From assembly GCF_026213295.1 (NCBI RefSeq), contig NC_079419.1, positions 17,642,228-17,706,227 of the forward strand: a stretch of 64,000 bases of DNA, written 5' to 3'. This stretch comes from Gadus chalcogrammus (Eukaryota > Chordata > Actinopteri > Gadiformes > Gadidae). Both the position numbers and the translations under genes were made by a program. Positions 1 through 18,951 of the stretch are shown in pieces (positions within the stretch are counted from its first letter, which is position 1; each line of letters begins with the position of its first letter). Under the pieces are notes generated by a model, which did no database searches, had not been told where the DNA came from, and was given only the letters and a program-made list of their open reading frames with translations.

Positions 1-20
1 TCACACACGTCTGCATACAC

Positions 21-364
<344 letters not shown>

Positions 365-391
365 CTAACTCCACTCTCCACCCTGCCCCAG

Positions 392-546
392 TGCCCTCTC
401 GCAGCCTGCTCTCGGTGGCCGGCCCAGTGGATAGCCCTCTGTCCACGGGGGTGGGGGCTTCAGCCAGCCTGATGGAGAAGCTGTGGGGGCGGACGGACAT
501 CTTGACAAGCCATGATCAGGAACACAACCACAAAGCTGGCCCCTGA
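392..546 (+). CDS. Possible 3'-terminal coding exon of an unidentified gene
   Basis: A pyrimidine-rich stretch ending in CAG at 389-391 looks like a splice acceptor. It is followed by an open, GC-rich frame that ends at a TGA at 544-546. The readable peptide runs PSRSLLSVAGPVDSPL, then a segment containing SLMEKLWGRTDIL, and ends in NHKAGP. I do not recognise the family. The upstream part of the gene would lie left of the window, beyond the CA repeat. The evidence is only the acceptor, the base composition and the open frame, so this may be chance. Confidence 0.3.
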
Positions 547-2827
547 CCCCAGCGTCCCCCCCCCCCGCCCCCACCCCGTGAATGTGAACATCTGAGGACA
601 GTCTATCTGAGGACAGTGTGTTGAGGACGCTGTCAGGAGCGGAGCTGGAGAGACGGCCCGCAGCATCCCATTGAGAGATTAACGGGGCACCAGAGACACA
701 GCTGTGGCAACAACCGCTCACTGACGGAGCGCATATCGTTTGAAATCGCTGGATATGGATATTGGGTGTTGGGTGATGAAAACATTGCTGCCTTAATGTG
801 AACACTGCTTTGCTCAAATCTAAGTTGCCAGGTGACCAGATGCAGGCAAGGTCGTGGCCGGACGCTGGCTGGCTTTCTAATGAAGGTCACCAGACTGATC
901 CCTGTGGCTCGCTAACACACCTGGTGACCTGACGTGGTCAGCTTTAGTCCTTGATGTGTCAACGAAGCCAGAGATAAAAAGAATTTACATTTATTTTACA
1001 TTCAGGTCAAACCGAATTGACTCCGATAATGTGCCTTGTTTTGGTGAACCATTCTGCTTCATTGACAATTCCACAAATTAATTCTAAACAGATGATGATA
1101 TACGTGATGACGATGGTAATGCGGTGGAGGTGTTGTTATTATCACCATGGATATTGTTATTGCATGAGCGTACCAGCATGAGGAGAACTGAGAGGAGCAC
1201 TTCGAGAAGAGCTTTTTTGTCTGTTTTCCTTTACTGTCTGTCACCAACTCAATCCTGCGGTTTAAACAAGAAGACTCGCCATTATTTCTGCTAGCGCTGC
1301 GTGAGCGTCAGGGTCTGCTGGAGTCTGTCCTAGATTCTATTCAAGCATCGCAAAAAAACAACACATCGTCCCTGTCCTAGTTTCATGGTAGCTCATCACG
1401 TCGGAGATGGGAGATGGATGTAGTACCGGTGAGATTGTTTGTATACCCTAAACCTTCCTTCCCTGCAGACTGTGACCTTGGGTTAACATTTTTTATTGCT
1501 AAAGGTTGTAGTTATGCACGTTCCAAGCAGCATGGAGAACATGGAAGGTTCTTCATTCATCTCGGCCTCACGTTGGAGATAACGTGGGACACACGCAGCG
1601 GATTTGAATAATGGGTGACGTTGGTGTGACATTTAATGATAACAAGATTTTATTTGATGTTTTGAATAAATGAATGTTGGGAGATTTGCATTCTTCTTTT
1701 GGCCCAGACTCAAATTTTCTGTGTGGGTCTCACAGAGTAGGCCTACTAGATCAAGGGCAAATTCTCTCTAGACACATAGAGAACTCTACATGTCCCCAAA
1801 GGTGGGTCAGGTTATGAGCTCATCTTAAAAAAAACAGCACCTTGAGGTTCAGGAGCTGAATCACTGAATAGCCTGCGATTGCTCTCATGTTGCAGTTACA
1901 GATTTCAAAACACCATAAGAATATCAATCACTTCATTCCCTCCTCCAGAGGCTAAAGAAACCTGGAAAACCTAATTCCAGGTTAGTTGCATAAAGTAATC
2001 CATTCCTCTTCTTCGCTGGTCAGATTGACTTGGTGGGACCTCGACAAGTGGCCACCGGGTTAATTCTACCGGCATGACTTATTTTTAGCGTGACGATCTA
2101 AATTAATCCACCGTTGTGTAAATAGGCCTATTCTACAGATCATTACTTAACCTGATCGCTGGAAAATAATATTTTTTTGGTAGGCTATTACATTTGTAAG
2201 TACAATCGAATGACTAAACAATTGATCATGCCGTGGTGATCCAAAATGAATATTGATTATATTGACTATGATAAAAAACGATCAATTGATCCAAAATAGA
2301 TCATCTTGAATAGTTCATTGTCATCTATACCATATTTGGGATGACGAATGGCACATTGTAGGGTATAAGTGAACTGTGTTAAGACCAGGATATATTTACG
2401 TTTTTTAAATACCCTGAAAGATTGTGCAACCTTGGGAACAGTAAAGGATGGATGGATGGAGATAATCTCGGCAGGACGGCCGTCCACACAAGTTTTCAGA
2501 TGCATTACGGGTCTTCTCTCTTCCCTGTCTGTGTGCGGGAAATTAGGAGATGGAGAAGTGCAGAGGGTTCCATGAGAGCCCTCGCAACATAGGGGAATCA
2601 ACTATATTGGAGGCACACGGCATGAATATATGCGCACTTCCATTATAGTCATACCATATGTCACCGCCAGATGTTGATCTAAAAATCCTAGATCTCCTCA
2701 TTTGAATGTAAATATACAACCAGTTAAAAGACTTGTTGTCCATCTGGGAACAGATGATGGATAATGTAATGTATAATGTGTTTTTATAATGCAACAAAAA
2801 ATTCAACCCTTCGGTATGGAATCGGCC

Positions 2828-2895
<68 letters not shown>

Positions 2896-3199
2896 GAGAA
2901 CATATATGAAGGATATGCTCATAAAGGTCAGCATACACCAGTTTATTAGATCTATTCCACAACCAGATATTTTTTTTAGCAATGATGTCCTAATAAAAAC
3001 TCGCTCTGTAATAACTCTGCTTATGCAAAAAAAAGAAACCTTCATCATTTTTTAAAAAGCAAAACTTTAGTAGGCTAAGCTAGGAGAGAAAATTGAAGAT
3101 GGAAATGAAAAGAAGAATAACCACGGCAGGTGGTTGAGGGCTGCCTAGAGCACTGGTAATGACCCCTCTCTGAACAGCAAGCGCGCTAATCACACCGGG
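547..3199. other. Intergenic region upstream of the RXFP-type receptor
   Basis: No gene is supported here. Open frames are short, AT-rich and match nothing I recognise. The stretch holds a (TC)n microsatellite (2831-2891) and otherwise unique, AT-rich sequence. Confidence 0.6.
2831..2891. repeat. (TC)n microsatellite
   Basis: About 30 uninterrupted TC units upstream of the receptor gene. The Arg-Glu open frames on the minus strand come from this repeat. Confidence 0.97.
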
Positions 3200-3240
3200 C
3201 ATAAAAACCCGGGCGGCAGAGCTCTGTCGCAGCAGTAGGA
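3200..3240 (+). promoter_or_regulatory. Possible TATA-type core promoter of the RXFP-type gene
   Basis: A CATAAAAA box at 3200-3207 is followed by GC-rich sequence containing a purine/pyrimidine-balanced start-like region around 3230. It sits about 280 bp before the receptor's ATG at 3486, a plausible 5' UTR length. No transcript evidence is available, so this is inference. Confidence 0.3.
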
Positions 3241-3485
3241 GACGCAGCTGCGCCTGCGAGTCCGCGTCCAACCTTCCGGCCGTGAAGATGCTGCATTCCA
3301 ACCATGAGCATCGATATGAATAACCTCATAATGACTCATTTTGATCAGTACAGGCTGCATTCTTCAACTGAGACAATGCAAAACAGAATAAGTGTTTCTC
3401 AATGCCTGCTCATCCGTGCGAGGAGGATGACAAGAGGAGAATAACAACCTGTTGACTTGGAAACTATTATTCTTTCCTCTCCACG

Positions 3486-5051
3486 ATGCAAGTGAACAGC
3501 AGCGCCCTGCTCCTGCAGGACCTCGGTCTGTGTGGCGGGGACGATGAATACGACAGCCCGCGGAAGGTCAACGGCTCGTGGGTCGCTGAGCAAAACTTTT
3601 CCCTCAACTGCTGGCTGCAATTTCTCTCCAAAGAGACTTCGTTGGACTTGCACGGGGACAGTGCAAATTTGGTGGTAGGTATCGGATCCCAAAGAAGTGT
3701 TAACTTCGGCTGGGAACTGTAATAACTCTTTAATCAAATAAATGGGCCAAACCCGCTTAACATTTAAATATAATACATTTACCAATGGATCTTAAAATGG
3801 CATGTAAGCATGTTAAATAGCCTATATATATTTTTCATCGATTTTTTCAGAAATGTATTTGTCTTCTTTTTATTTGCGGGTTCTTCCCGGGACAGGTGCG
3901 GGTTCTGATCGCGCTCGTGTACCTCGTGGTGTGCGTCCTCGGGCTTGTTGGCAACCTGCTGGCCATGTTTCTGCTGCGCTCGCGTCGGAGCCACCACTCG
4001 TCCATCGACTGCCTCGTGATCAGTCTGGCGCTCACGGACCTCCAGTTCGTGCTCACCTTGCCCTTCTGGGCCGTGGACACGGTGCTGGACTTCCGCTGGC
4101 CGTTCGGCTGGATCATGTGTAAGGTCGTGAGCTCCGTCACCACCCTCAACATGTACGCCAGCGTGTTCTTCCTCACGGCCATGAGCGTGACCCGCTACCA
4201 CTACCTCGTAAACTCCCTGAAGATGGGCAGCCCCGGCAGAGCGGCCTCTCGCGCCCGGTGGGCCAGCCTGGCCATCTGGGTGGTGTCGCTCGTGGCCACT
4301 CTCCCGCACGCGCTCTACTCCACCACTGTCCAGGTAGGTCGAAGAATACAATTAATTAATTAATTAATTAATTAATTAATGAATTAACCCATTTATATGA
4401 AAGTAAGAAAAATACCTTCACAACAGTTACAAAATGTTTTTTTCGCAGGTGTCGGCGGAAGACGAGCTGTGCTTGGTGCGTTTCTCCAACTCGGACCCGG
4501 GCCACTGGGACCCCCAGGTGCTGCTGGGACTCTACCAGACCCAGAAGGTGCTACTGGGCTTCGTCGTCCCCCTGGTGGTCATCAGCGTGTGCTACCTGCT
4601 CCTCCTGCGCTTCGTCCTGAGCCGCCGCGCCGTGGTGGGCGGCGAGGGGCCGGTGGGGGCCACCAAGCGTACCGACCAGGAGAGGGGCCGCCGCCTGCGC
4701 CAGTCCAAGGTCACGCGCTCCGTCACCATCGTGGTGCTGTCCTTCTTCCTCTGCTGGCTGCCCAACCAGGCGCTGACTCTGTGGGGGGTGCTCATCAAAT
4801 TTGACCTGGTGCCCTTCAGCAAGGCCTTCTACAACGCCCAGGCGTACGCCTTCCCGCTGACCGTGTGCCTGGCCCACACCAACAGCTGCCTGAACCCCGT
4901 GCTGTACTGCCTCAGCCGCCAGGAGTACCGCACGGGCCTGAGGGAGCTCCTGGTGCGCACCTCCCGCTCCCTGCGCTCCGTCTGCCACCGGGCCCTCAGG
5001 GGCCGCAGGGTGGGGGAGGCCGGCAGGGGGCTCCCGCCTCGCTGGTCCTAG
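3486..5051 (+). CDS. Relaxin-family peptide receptor, RXFP3/RXFP4 type (rxfp3.3-like)
   Basis: Three coding exons, 3486-3674, 3896-4333 and 4449-5051, all in phase 0, give 409 residues. This is a class A GPCR. The N-terminal exon has N-glycosylation sequons (NSS, NGS, NFS). Exon 2 carries TM1 to TM4 with LALTDLQFVLTLPFWAVD and TRYHY in the DRY position, as in RXFP3. Exon 3 starts in extracellular loop 2 (ELCLVRF) and holds TM5 to TM7 with CWLPNQALT and NPVLY. RXFP3 and RXFP4 couple to Gi and bind relaxin-3/INSL5-type peptides at the cell surface. Mammalian RXFP3 and RXFP4 are, as I recall, single-exon, whereas this gene has two coding introns, which fits the teleost rxfp3.3 group. The family call is firm; the exact paralogue is inferred. 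An alternative in-frame acceptor precedes exon 2. Confidence 0.9.
4350..4386. repeat. (AATT)n tetranucleotide repeat in receptor intron 2
   Basis: About nine AATT units lie just after the exon 2 donor (GTAGGT at 4334) of the RXFP-type gene. Confidence 0.95.
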
Positions 5052-5329
5052 CGCTCGGAGACATCCACCGCCTGACACGTGTGTTCGGGGGTGTGTGAGG
5101 CCGGAGAGGAATGGGGCGTGATGCGACAAGCAACGAGCTGACAGCTCCGTTACGGTTGTCTGTGGTCATTGTTAAACAGAGCAGCTGTTTTTAAGACCCG
5201 ATTTAAAAAGAAGAAGGGTCTTGATTGTCCTCTGTTTCCGTGTGTACCAATCCCCCTGTGGGCGTGAGTGGGTCTGATTGGGCTCGGGGGGGCTGCTCCC
5301 CTCTGGTACATTGATTGAGTAATCAGGGG

Positions 5330-5615
5330 GCACGGGTTAAACCAGCCATCTCCACCGCACTCAGGGAGAGGTTTCCTGCTTCATTATCTACAACTAACAA
5401 TAAACAGGATTTAACACCACCACCCCCCTGTGTCACGAGGGCCGTTGTGTAGCAAATGTCCATGCCACACACTAGGGGACTTATTCTGGGCTCCTCCAGT
5501 CTAAGGGTGGTGGTGTAAAGTCGGGTTTATTCTTACAGTTGTAGATAACGAACATGGCAAGGGTGCCCTGCTGCCACGCAGAAGTATGCGTGGAGATGGC
5601 TGGTTTAACCTGTGC
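5330..5615. repeat. Imperfect foldback (inverted repeat) after the RXFP-type gene
   Basis: The left arm begins GCACGGGTTAAACCAGCC at 5330. It is matched by the reverse complement of the right arm, ending at 5615. A second well-matched block pairs TATCTACAACT..AATAAAC..ACACCACCACCC near 5385-5430 with its complement near 5505-5550. Arms are about 100 nt with mismatches and indels. It may be an old MITE. No clear target-site duplication is visible. Confidence 0.65.
5399..5404 (+). terminator. Candidate poly(A) signal of the RXFP-type gene
   Basis: AATAAA lies about 350 nt after the stop codon. It is the first canonical signal downstream and lies inside the left arm of the foldback. Confidence 0.4.
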
Positions 5616-8431
5616 ACACTGGTGGCTTCATGTGCAACAGGTGTGCAGCCTCACCCAGAGTCCATCCGACTCCACCAGGTGTTGGCTGATTAAACCAGCG
5701 AACACCCACCCACACCCACACACCCCCATTTGGAAAGAAAAGACACTGCAACTATACTGCAGGGAACAGCAACTCCTGAGATGAAGTCCTATTGTGCTAC
5801 AGTGTATCGTGCTCTACGTGTTTCTGTGTTTCCGTGTAGCTCGGCCTTCAGAGCATGGCCTGAGTGAGCACCACTGGGCTTAGGGGTTCAAATACCGCCC
5901 GGGCATACAGATGTGTATGCACTGATAGTAAGATGTGACAGATGCTTTGGAAAATAGTGTGAAATAGGCTTCAGTGGTATGATTTCTGTTAAATAAGGAC
6001 GATTGGAGAAAAAACAATTGTTGATAATGGAGTTAGGGCGAGAAAACGTTATTTCTCTTAATATCTGCTTTGAATTGCATTGTTATTGTTACTGTCCTGT
6101 GTACCTCAATTTTAAATGTTTATCAAGAGACCCTTTATTTACATATGACAGGGCTGTCAATTTTCTCTTAAAACCTGATCCATTCATTCGTCACCATTCA
6201 AATACCGTTAAACAAGGAAGAGTGCCTATTTTTTTACATTGAAATGCCAAGCATCCAAACAGGCAGGTTATCCCCTCACCCAGACAATAAATCACAGCTC
6301 CTTAGCCTCTCACAAACCAAATAATATAAATGGAGCCCAAATTACTTCCACAGTCCCAGAAGAGCATTTATTCAGAAAGGTCAACAAGTCCAACGATATG
6401 AAGACAATGGCTTCCTTAAAATCAATGATTTTTTGACACTGCCATAGGGAATCAACGGACATCTGAAGACAACGGCAGAACTAAATCTGGATCTGAGTTA
6501 TTTAACTGTCCACAGATAGCATCATGGACATGCAAACGATTTGTCACACATAATGTAGCCCAGAGCCCCTCCCTAGCAATGATCTGTTGCTCTGCTAATT
6601 ACTGGATCGGAGGTCGGGAGGCTCTGGTCACAGACCGATATTCACTGGGTTCTCCCTTTGTTGGTGGCCAGCATGGTTCTGAAACAACATTGGTAACCAA
6701 GGGAACGGTATCCATAACTCCTTAACTGATAGTGTGGGGGGACAGGACTGAGTAAACAGCAGATGCCATTATTATTCTAAACTAGAAGTAGGGTCGTGCA
6801 TCCGGATGTTAAAGGCCTTCATTGAACGTTTTACTGAAGTACTAATTAAAAGTATTTTTTTTCATCACATTCGTCATCACATTCATTATCATCTTAATCT
6901 TGAATAAAACGTGTTGAGGAACTATTTTTAGTTTCATGATTTCCTCTTACTGATATAAAACGTTTTGTGCACTTAAAAAAAAAGGGTGAATAAAATTTGA
7001 TATTAACTCATATCTTTTAAACATGACTTTTTTCAGTGTTTGATAAAGACAGTAAAGTCAAATCATCCCATTCATATCCAAAGGAAAATATCTCTGTGGC
7101 ATTGGGCTTGGGCTAAAGTGAAGTTCCCCTATTACATTTTCCTGCAATGAAACATTACCTGAAATGGTACTCAGCTATACTTTCATCCTCACTCTTGTTT
7201 GCTTTGCATTAGACTGAGACTGTCTCACGCATTTTCCCCGTCTAAGTTAAGGAGGTGTTGTATGGTCTACCGCACACAACAGATAAAGTGCCCATTAAAA
7301 GCATCCATGGGTCAAATGTCAAACAAACACCTTTAGATGAATACTGAAAAACAAGTAAGTCTGACTTGACCAACGCTGCTAACAAGCATCCTTCACAAGG
7401 AAACAGCTAGACGCCTGTAATTTGCTCCTTTGCTCTACCAGAATATCCTCTGCTGAAGTGTCATGTAGTCGTAAGTCATGGCTGATCCTTGCTATATCAA
7501 ATTGTTTATGCAGTTGAGTACACTGCATAAATTGCAGAATTATTACAAAGAATGTGAACACATGAGAAGTGAGAAGAAATATGCTCGGCTGGGCAAAATG
7601 TCTTATCAATTATCTATAGTATATCCTATTATCCCCATTTTCACCAAGGGGAAAACCTTTCATAAATGATTTGTATTGATTTATAAATTTATTCGAACAT
7701 TATTCAACATGAGGATATCTGCAGTAAAAACGTAAAGATGTCTCTAGTCCAAATTAAACTGCATTTGAACTGCCTCTATTCAGTGATCAGAAACAGTTCT
7801 TTCTCTATTCAGAAGTCCTGATTGTATTCTATTTGAAGAACAACCTGTAAGTGTTCTCAGTCTGGAATGAATGATGTCTTGAACCTTCGCTTTCACTTTC
7901 CAACCGTGACAGGACATTTTGTCGGTAACTTCAAATATAATCTCACTGGGAGAACTCATAGCACATCTTAAAACCAATACCATCATCCTTAGAGCCATGA
8001 TGAGAATAGACACGTGATCTGTTGTGGGCGACTGCTTGAAAACTATATAATAATAATAAATATATATATCTATATACATACACACACACACACACATACC
8101 ATCATCAATCCTTCCCCCCCTGTGGTGTACTGCAGACCTTCAGCTGAGTCTGACATTATGCTATATGGCATGGGGAAAGGTTATCGCATTTAATCATAAA
8201 AAGATAAGACCACGCTGTGAATCGTATTCAAGAACTATACTTTTATCCTGAGACACGTATAATAAAAAAAGGTTTCAAGGGAACCAGTTAAGTGACAAAG
8301 ACTGTTTCCATAACAAGTACACATGGATAAAAAAATAAATGTCATTAACAATCAAATAAAACATTACAATTCTAACTAAATATACAAGGAAAACCCGCTC
8401 AAAGCACAGGTTGAGCTGACATCTCACTACG
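5616..8431. other. Intergenic region between the RXFP-type gene and sirt6
   Basis: No coding or RNA gene is supported. Sequence is mostly AT-rich with short chance ORFs and a small CA run near 8081-8096. Confidence 0.6.
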
Positions 8432-8437
8432 TTTATT
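8432..8437 (-). terminator. Candidate poly(A) signal of sirt6
   Basis: AATAAA on the minus strand, about 440 nt beyond the sirt6 stop codon. It is the nearest canonical signal I found downstream. Confidence 0.35.
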
Positions 8438-8877
8438 AATGCTACCCCTGGTTTGAAGCACAAAGATGAGGTACTTCATCATGAGCAGGTGAACGAGAGC
8501 AGGAAAACAAAGCCAACCATAAACCCTCACCATTGGCATTGGACAGTGTTCTATCCAAAAGGCTCTTGAATACCTGTAGCTTTGTAATGGAACCATCAAG
8601 ACCTTCAGGGCACTTTATGCAAAGCTCTGCCCTCTCTTTTGTAAATGAACGGGTTTGTTTTGAACATGGTTTGTGAAGCCTCTGTATAATTGTGTGAGAT
8701 TGTTTACAGTTCCACTCTGTGTCCAAGGTTATTTTAGGGCAATTGCAATAACCAAAGAAAATGAACAGTGTTCTGGATGTAAAAACAATACAAAGAAAGT
8801 CTTTGCCTCATAGGACAGCTCACCACCAGCCCAATTTCCCGTTGGACCCTCTGGATAAAAGCAGATAAAAACAGTGG

Positions 8878-15774
<6,897 letters not shown>

Positions 15775-15861
15775 TCACTACCGCTGTTTATAGCGCTTCT
15801 GTTTACAACAGCAAAGTATTCCCACCTCAAACTCGAGCAGCTATTTTTCTTGGCTTTTGAA

Positions 15862-15869
15862 TGACGTCA
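15862..15869. promoter_or_regulatory. Consensus CRE (TGACGTCA) upstream of sirt6
   Basis: A perfect palindromic cAMP-response element lies 118 bp upstream of the sirt6 start codon, where CREB/ATF factors would bind. Placement relative to the transcription start is not known. Confidence 0.5.
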
Positions 15870-17707
15870 TTTTAAAGCGACTGTGTGTGCTTGCTTTGTA
15901 TTCAGCTCACATGCGCCGGGAGGAGGCTTGTTTGTAGATATGAGCACGGTGGTCATGTTAAAATATTGTATTTCGTGGGAGAACCGCCGGCCACACGTTT
16001 TCTGTGTCGAACACAATGAGCTTAGGTTTCTACTTTTTTGAGCGGAAAAACATTTGACAATCAGTTATTACATTAGAGCGCATCCCAGAATGTAATTGGA
16101 TTTATGCACAGGCTGTTCATTTCTTATTTATCATAATTCAGTTGCAGCCTAAACCATTATCATATGAATGAAATACATTTGTGAATTTTTATATATTCCT
16201 TTATTTTTTTTAAATAGCCAAAATACACAAAAAACAAGTAAATAAAATTGACCATTCATACATATGTGTGCATATCAGTTTTGGTTATCTTCTGAAGCTG
16301 TTAACCAACTTTGAAGACCACCCAAAGACCGTCTTAGTTTGATGAATAGACCTGTCCTGAGAATTGCAAAAGTCCAATTTGAGTAAATAAAAACAACCAA
16401 AACGATATTGCAGATGCAGAATAAACACGATGAATAAACCAAACACTCTAAAATGCCAATCACCTCCTTTCTCAGCATCAACCAACATTGCAGAAAAATA
16501 AGACATTAAAAACAAAATGTGGTCAGTTTCAGCATTTGTCCGCAAGCTTTGTTGACCCTGATACACCATTATTCAAACAAAAGCTTTCCTGATCAAACCC
16601 TTTCCCTAGTGAATCCATTTACTTACGCACATTATTCTAAGACATTAAGAGGGAATAACAGGATAACCAAAAAGGTGACAAAAATTAAGCTCATGAGAAA
16701 AAGTGGACATTAACAGCAAACAAATGTTCAAAAAGCCATCAATGTTTTTGAGGCCTCTTTCAAATGGCTTCTCCGGGCTCCGTACAGAAGACCACTCCGA
16801 TGGACGATCAGAGATTAAGTCCCTGGTATGCTGGGCAACTACAGAATTAAAGATCCTTTGAATAACAAAACCCCACGCTAATTAAAAACCAAAAATATAT
16901 CATAGAGGATGACTATGGAATTCTATTACGAACAATAAAAAGTATGCAAATAATAATCTGAGCGTGGGTCAAACGTCCAATTGAAAATAATAATGAGCTG
17001 TCAGGATGGGTTGTGGCAAAACACTATTGACAAAGTGTTTGGAAAAAGTAATCATCACAACCTTGACCCCCCTCACTAGAGAAGAGTAGAGACGGACCCT
17101 CATCTTAGAAAAGTGAGGGATTGAAGTGGTTTACAGTGCATCACTCCAAACATAGGGGCTACAAAAACAAAAAGACGATTGAAGTCGTGCCTCTTTTGTA
17201 GGTCACAGTGGCCAACTGTGACTTATGCCATATGCAGACAGCAGTGCAAGGCCCAGTAGCAAGTAGGAGAGATAGAGACTGGAAGAAAGGAGGCAGACTG
17301 GACCAGATTATTATATGCACCAGTGCAGAGCCTGGGAGATTTGCATTTAAAAAAAAAAATATTTAGAGATTTAAATGAAACCATAGACTAAACCCCTGTA
17401 TTTTTTGGGAGATGGATGTTGCCGATCAAGATACAAGTGACTTTTAAATTGGTTGCAATATTGCCAGGACCGGTTTAAACAGAGGCCTTGTGCTGGTACA
17501 ATTCTTAACAGATCAGGCCCACCCCTCTATCATGAAGTAAACTCTGGTCTCTACAAAAAAACAACAACATGAGACACTAGTAAAACAGATTTCATGATGG
17601 GGGTTCAAAATCAGTCTTGGTTTTATACCCATTTCTAGCAAGGAGCAGGGGGGCAGGAGTTAAGCTTGACGGGGAAGGAGGGGAGGGGTGGGGGGAGACC
17701 AAGCACG
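15870..17707. other. Interval holding the cdc34 3' UTR and sirt6 upstream DNA
   Basis: No further coding region is supported. AT-rich sequence follows the cdc34 stop codon. The first minus-strand AATAAA I found is at 16205-16200, which would imply a cdc34 3' UTR of about 1.5 kb ending not far from the sirt6 promoter. Confidence 0.45.
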
Positions 17708-18951
17708 TCATGACTCCTCGTTGCCTGAGTCGTCTTCGTCATAGCAGCAGTCATCGTCCTCGTCCTCCAGGTCCTCGTCGTCATAGTAATCGTCGTAGAA
17801 GAGGTCAGAGCCTTCGTCAGCAGGGGGGGCGCGCGTGCGGACACAGTATTCGGCCAGAGTGGTGGGCACCTTCACGCCGTCTCTCTCCGCCTCAGCCTTG
17901 GTCGCCAACACCTGTTTTCTGAGGCGTGAAAAAAACATTATAAAAAATGGCAGATCCATTCACCTGCCACGCCATGACCGTCCTGTTGAGGTAGGTTCGT
18001 CAAGGGACAAACAAAATATTTTTGTGTCATTTTGAAAACTACCATATTGTACATCTCTCAATGTGCACTGGTGGTAGACATTAGGGCATTGTTTTACCGA
18101 ATGATCTCTGCGTATTCCCGGTCCTTGCCCTTGCTGTCCCTCCATTTACGGTACATGACGGAGGCGTCCACGTTGGCAGGAGAGAATGTGTTGGGCTCAT
18201 TCAGCAGAGAAATCACACTCAACAAAATGGTTCTGAGGACACAAGACGATCACAAGTGAGTTAATTAGCAGTTGGTGTATTGTAACCAGGAGAGAGCAGA
18301 ATGACGCCCCTACCTGACGTTTTGGGTTGGGTTCCATCTCTCAGAGGGCAGCTCCCCACTCTGAGGATCATCTATTGGAGGGTGAAGGATGGAGATACAC
18401 ACATCTCCATTCTACAAGGGAAGGAGATTGCACCAAACCACTGTTAATAATGGCCAATGCACTTTATTAACTAGCACACTATAATAGTAATCATTCCCCT
18501 GTTGATGAAAGCCCAAAACCTATATTATACGTTATAATAATTATTATAAAAAACTAAAAGCATGACACATCGGCTTACCTCATAGATGTTAGGATGCCAC
18601 ATCTTTGTAAGAAACCGGAAAGCAGGTGGGGAATAGGGATAGTCAATTGGGAACTTGAGCCGAGCCTGGAAAAGCAAAAACAAATTCAAACATGTAATAA
18701 ACATAGCGAGAAATAAAAGCAAGAACAATTACAGTTAAGTGGATAGATGCTCAACGTGAACCTACCTTAAAATAACCGCCTTCATAGTGTGTATTGGGAG
18801 GTCCAAAAATAGCAACTTCCCAGTTGTACAGGTCTGCCTCGTCTACTAGTGTGATTCTAAATCCCTCGACAGGCTCTTCCTGAAGACTTTTCATTTCCAG
18901 CATGAGGGCTTTTTGAGAGCTGGCTACATGTGTAGGAGCGTGTTGTGCCAT
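17708..18951 (-). CDS. cdc34: Ubiquitin-conjugating enzyme E2 R1 (Cdc34)
   Basis: Five coding exons: 18951-18766, 18665-18579, 18411-18314, 18232-18098 and 17918-17708. They give 238 residues (human CDC34 236). The UBC fold is complete: [19 protein letters not shown], the HPNIY motif, and active-site Cys96 in [12 protein letters not shown]. It is followed by the Cdc34-specific acidic insertion ([14 protein letters not shown]). The C-terminal tail is strongly acidic ([17 protein letters not shown]) and ends DDSGNEES, the segment that docks on the SCF/Cul-Rbx1 basic canyon. [23 protein letters not shown] and CVRT favour CDC34 over the paralogue UBE2R2. The enzyme builds K48-linked ubiquitin chains with SCF ligases in nucleus and cytoplasm. 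The start is the ATG before AQHAPTHV. It is divergent from cactin across 1.2 kb. Confidence 0.95.

Noticed and set aside
3779..5129. Long minus-strand frames opposite the receptor exons (for example 4551-5129)
   Set aside because: They are shadows of the GC-rich receptor exons: low complexity and no family resemblance.
5857..5900. Pol III B-box-like GGGGTTCAAATACCG
   Set aside because: An isolated match without an A-box or tRNA folding.
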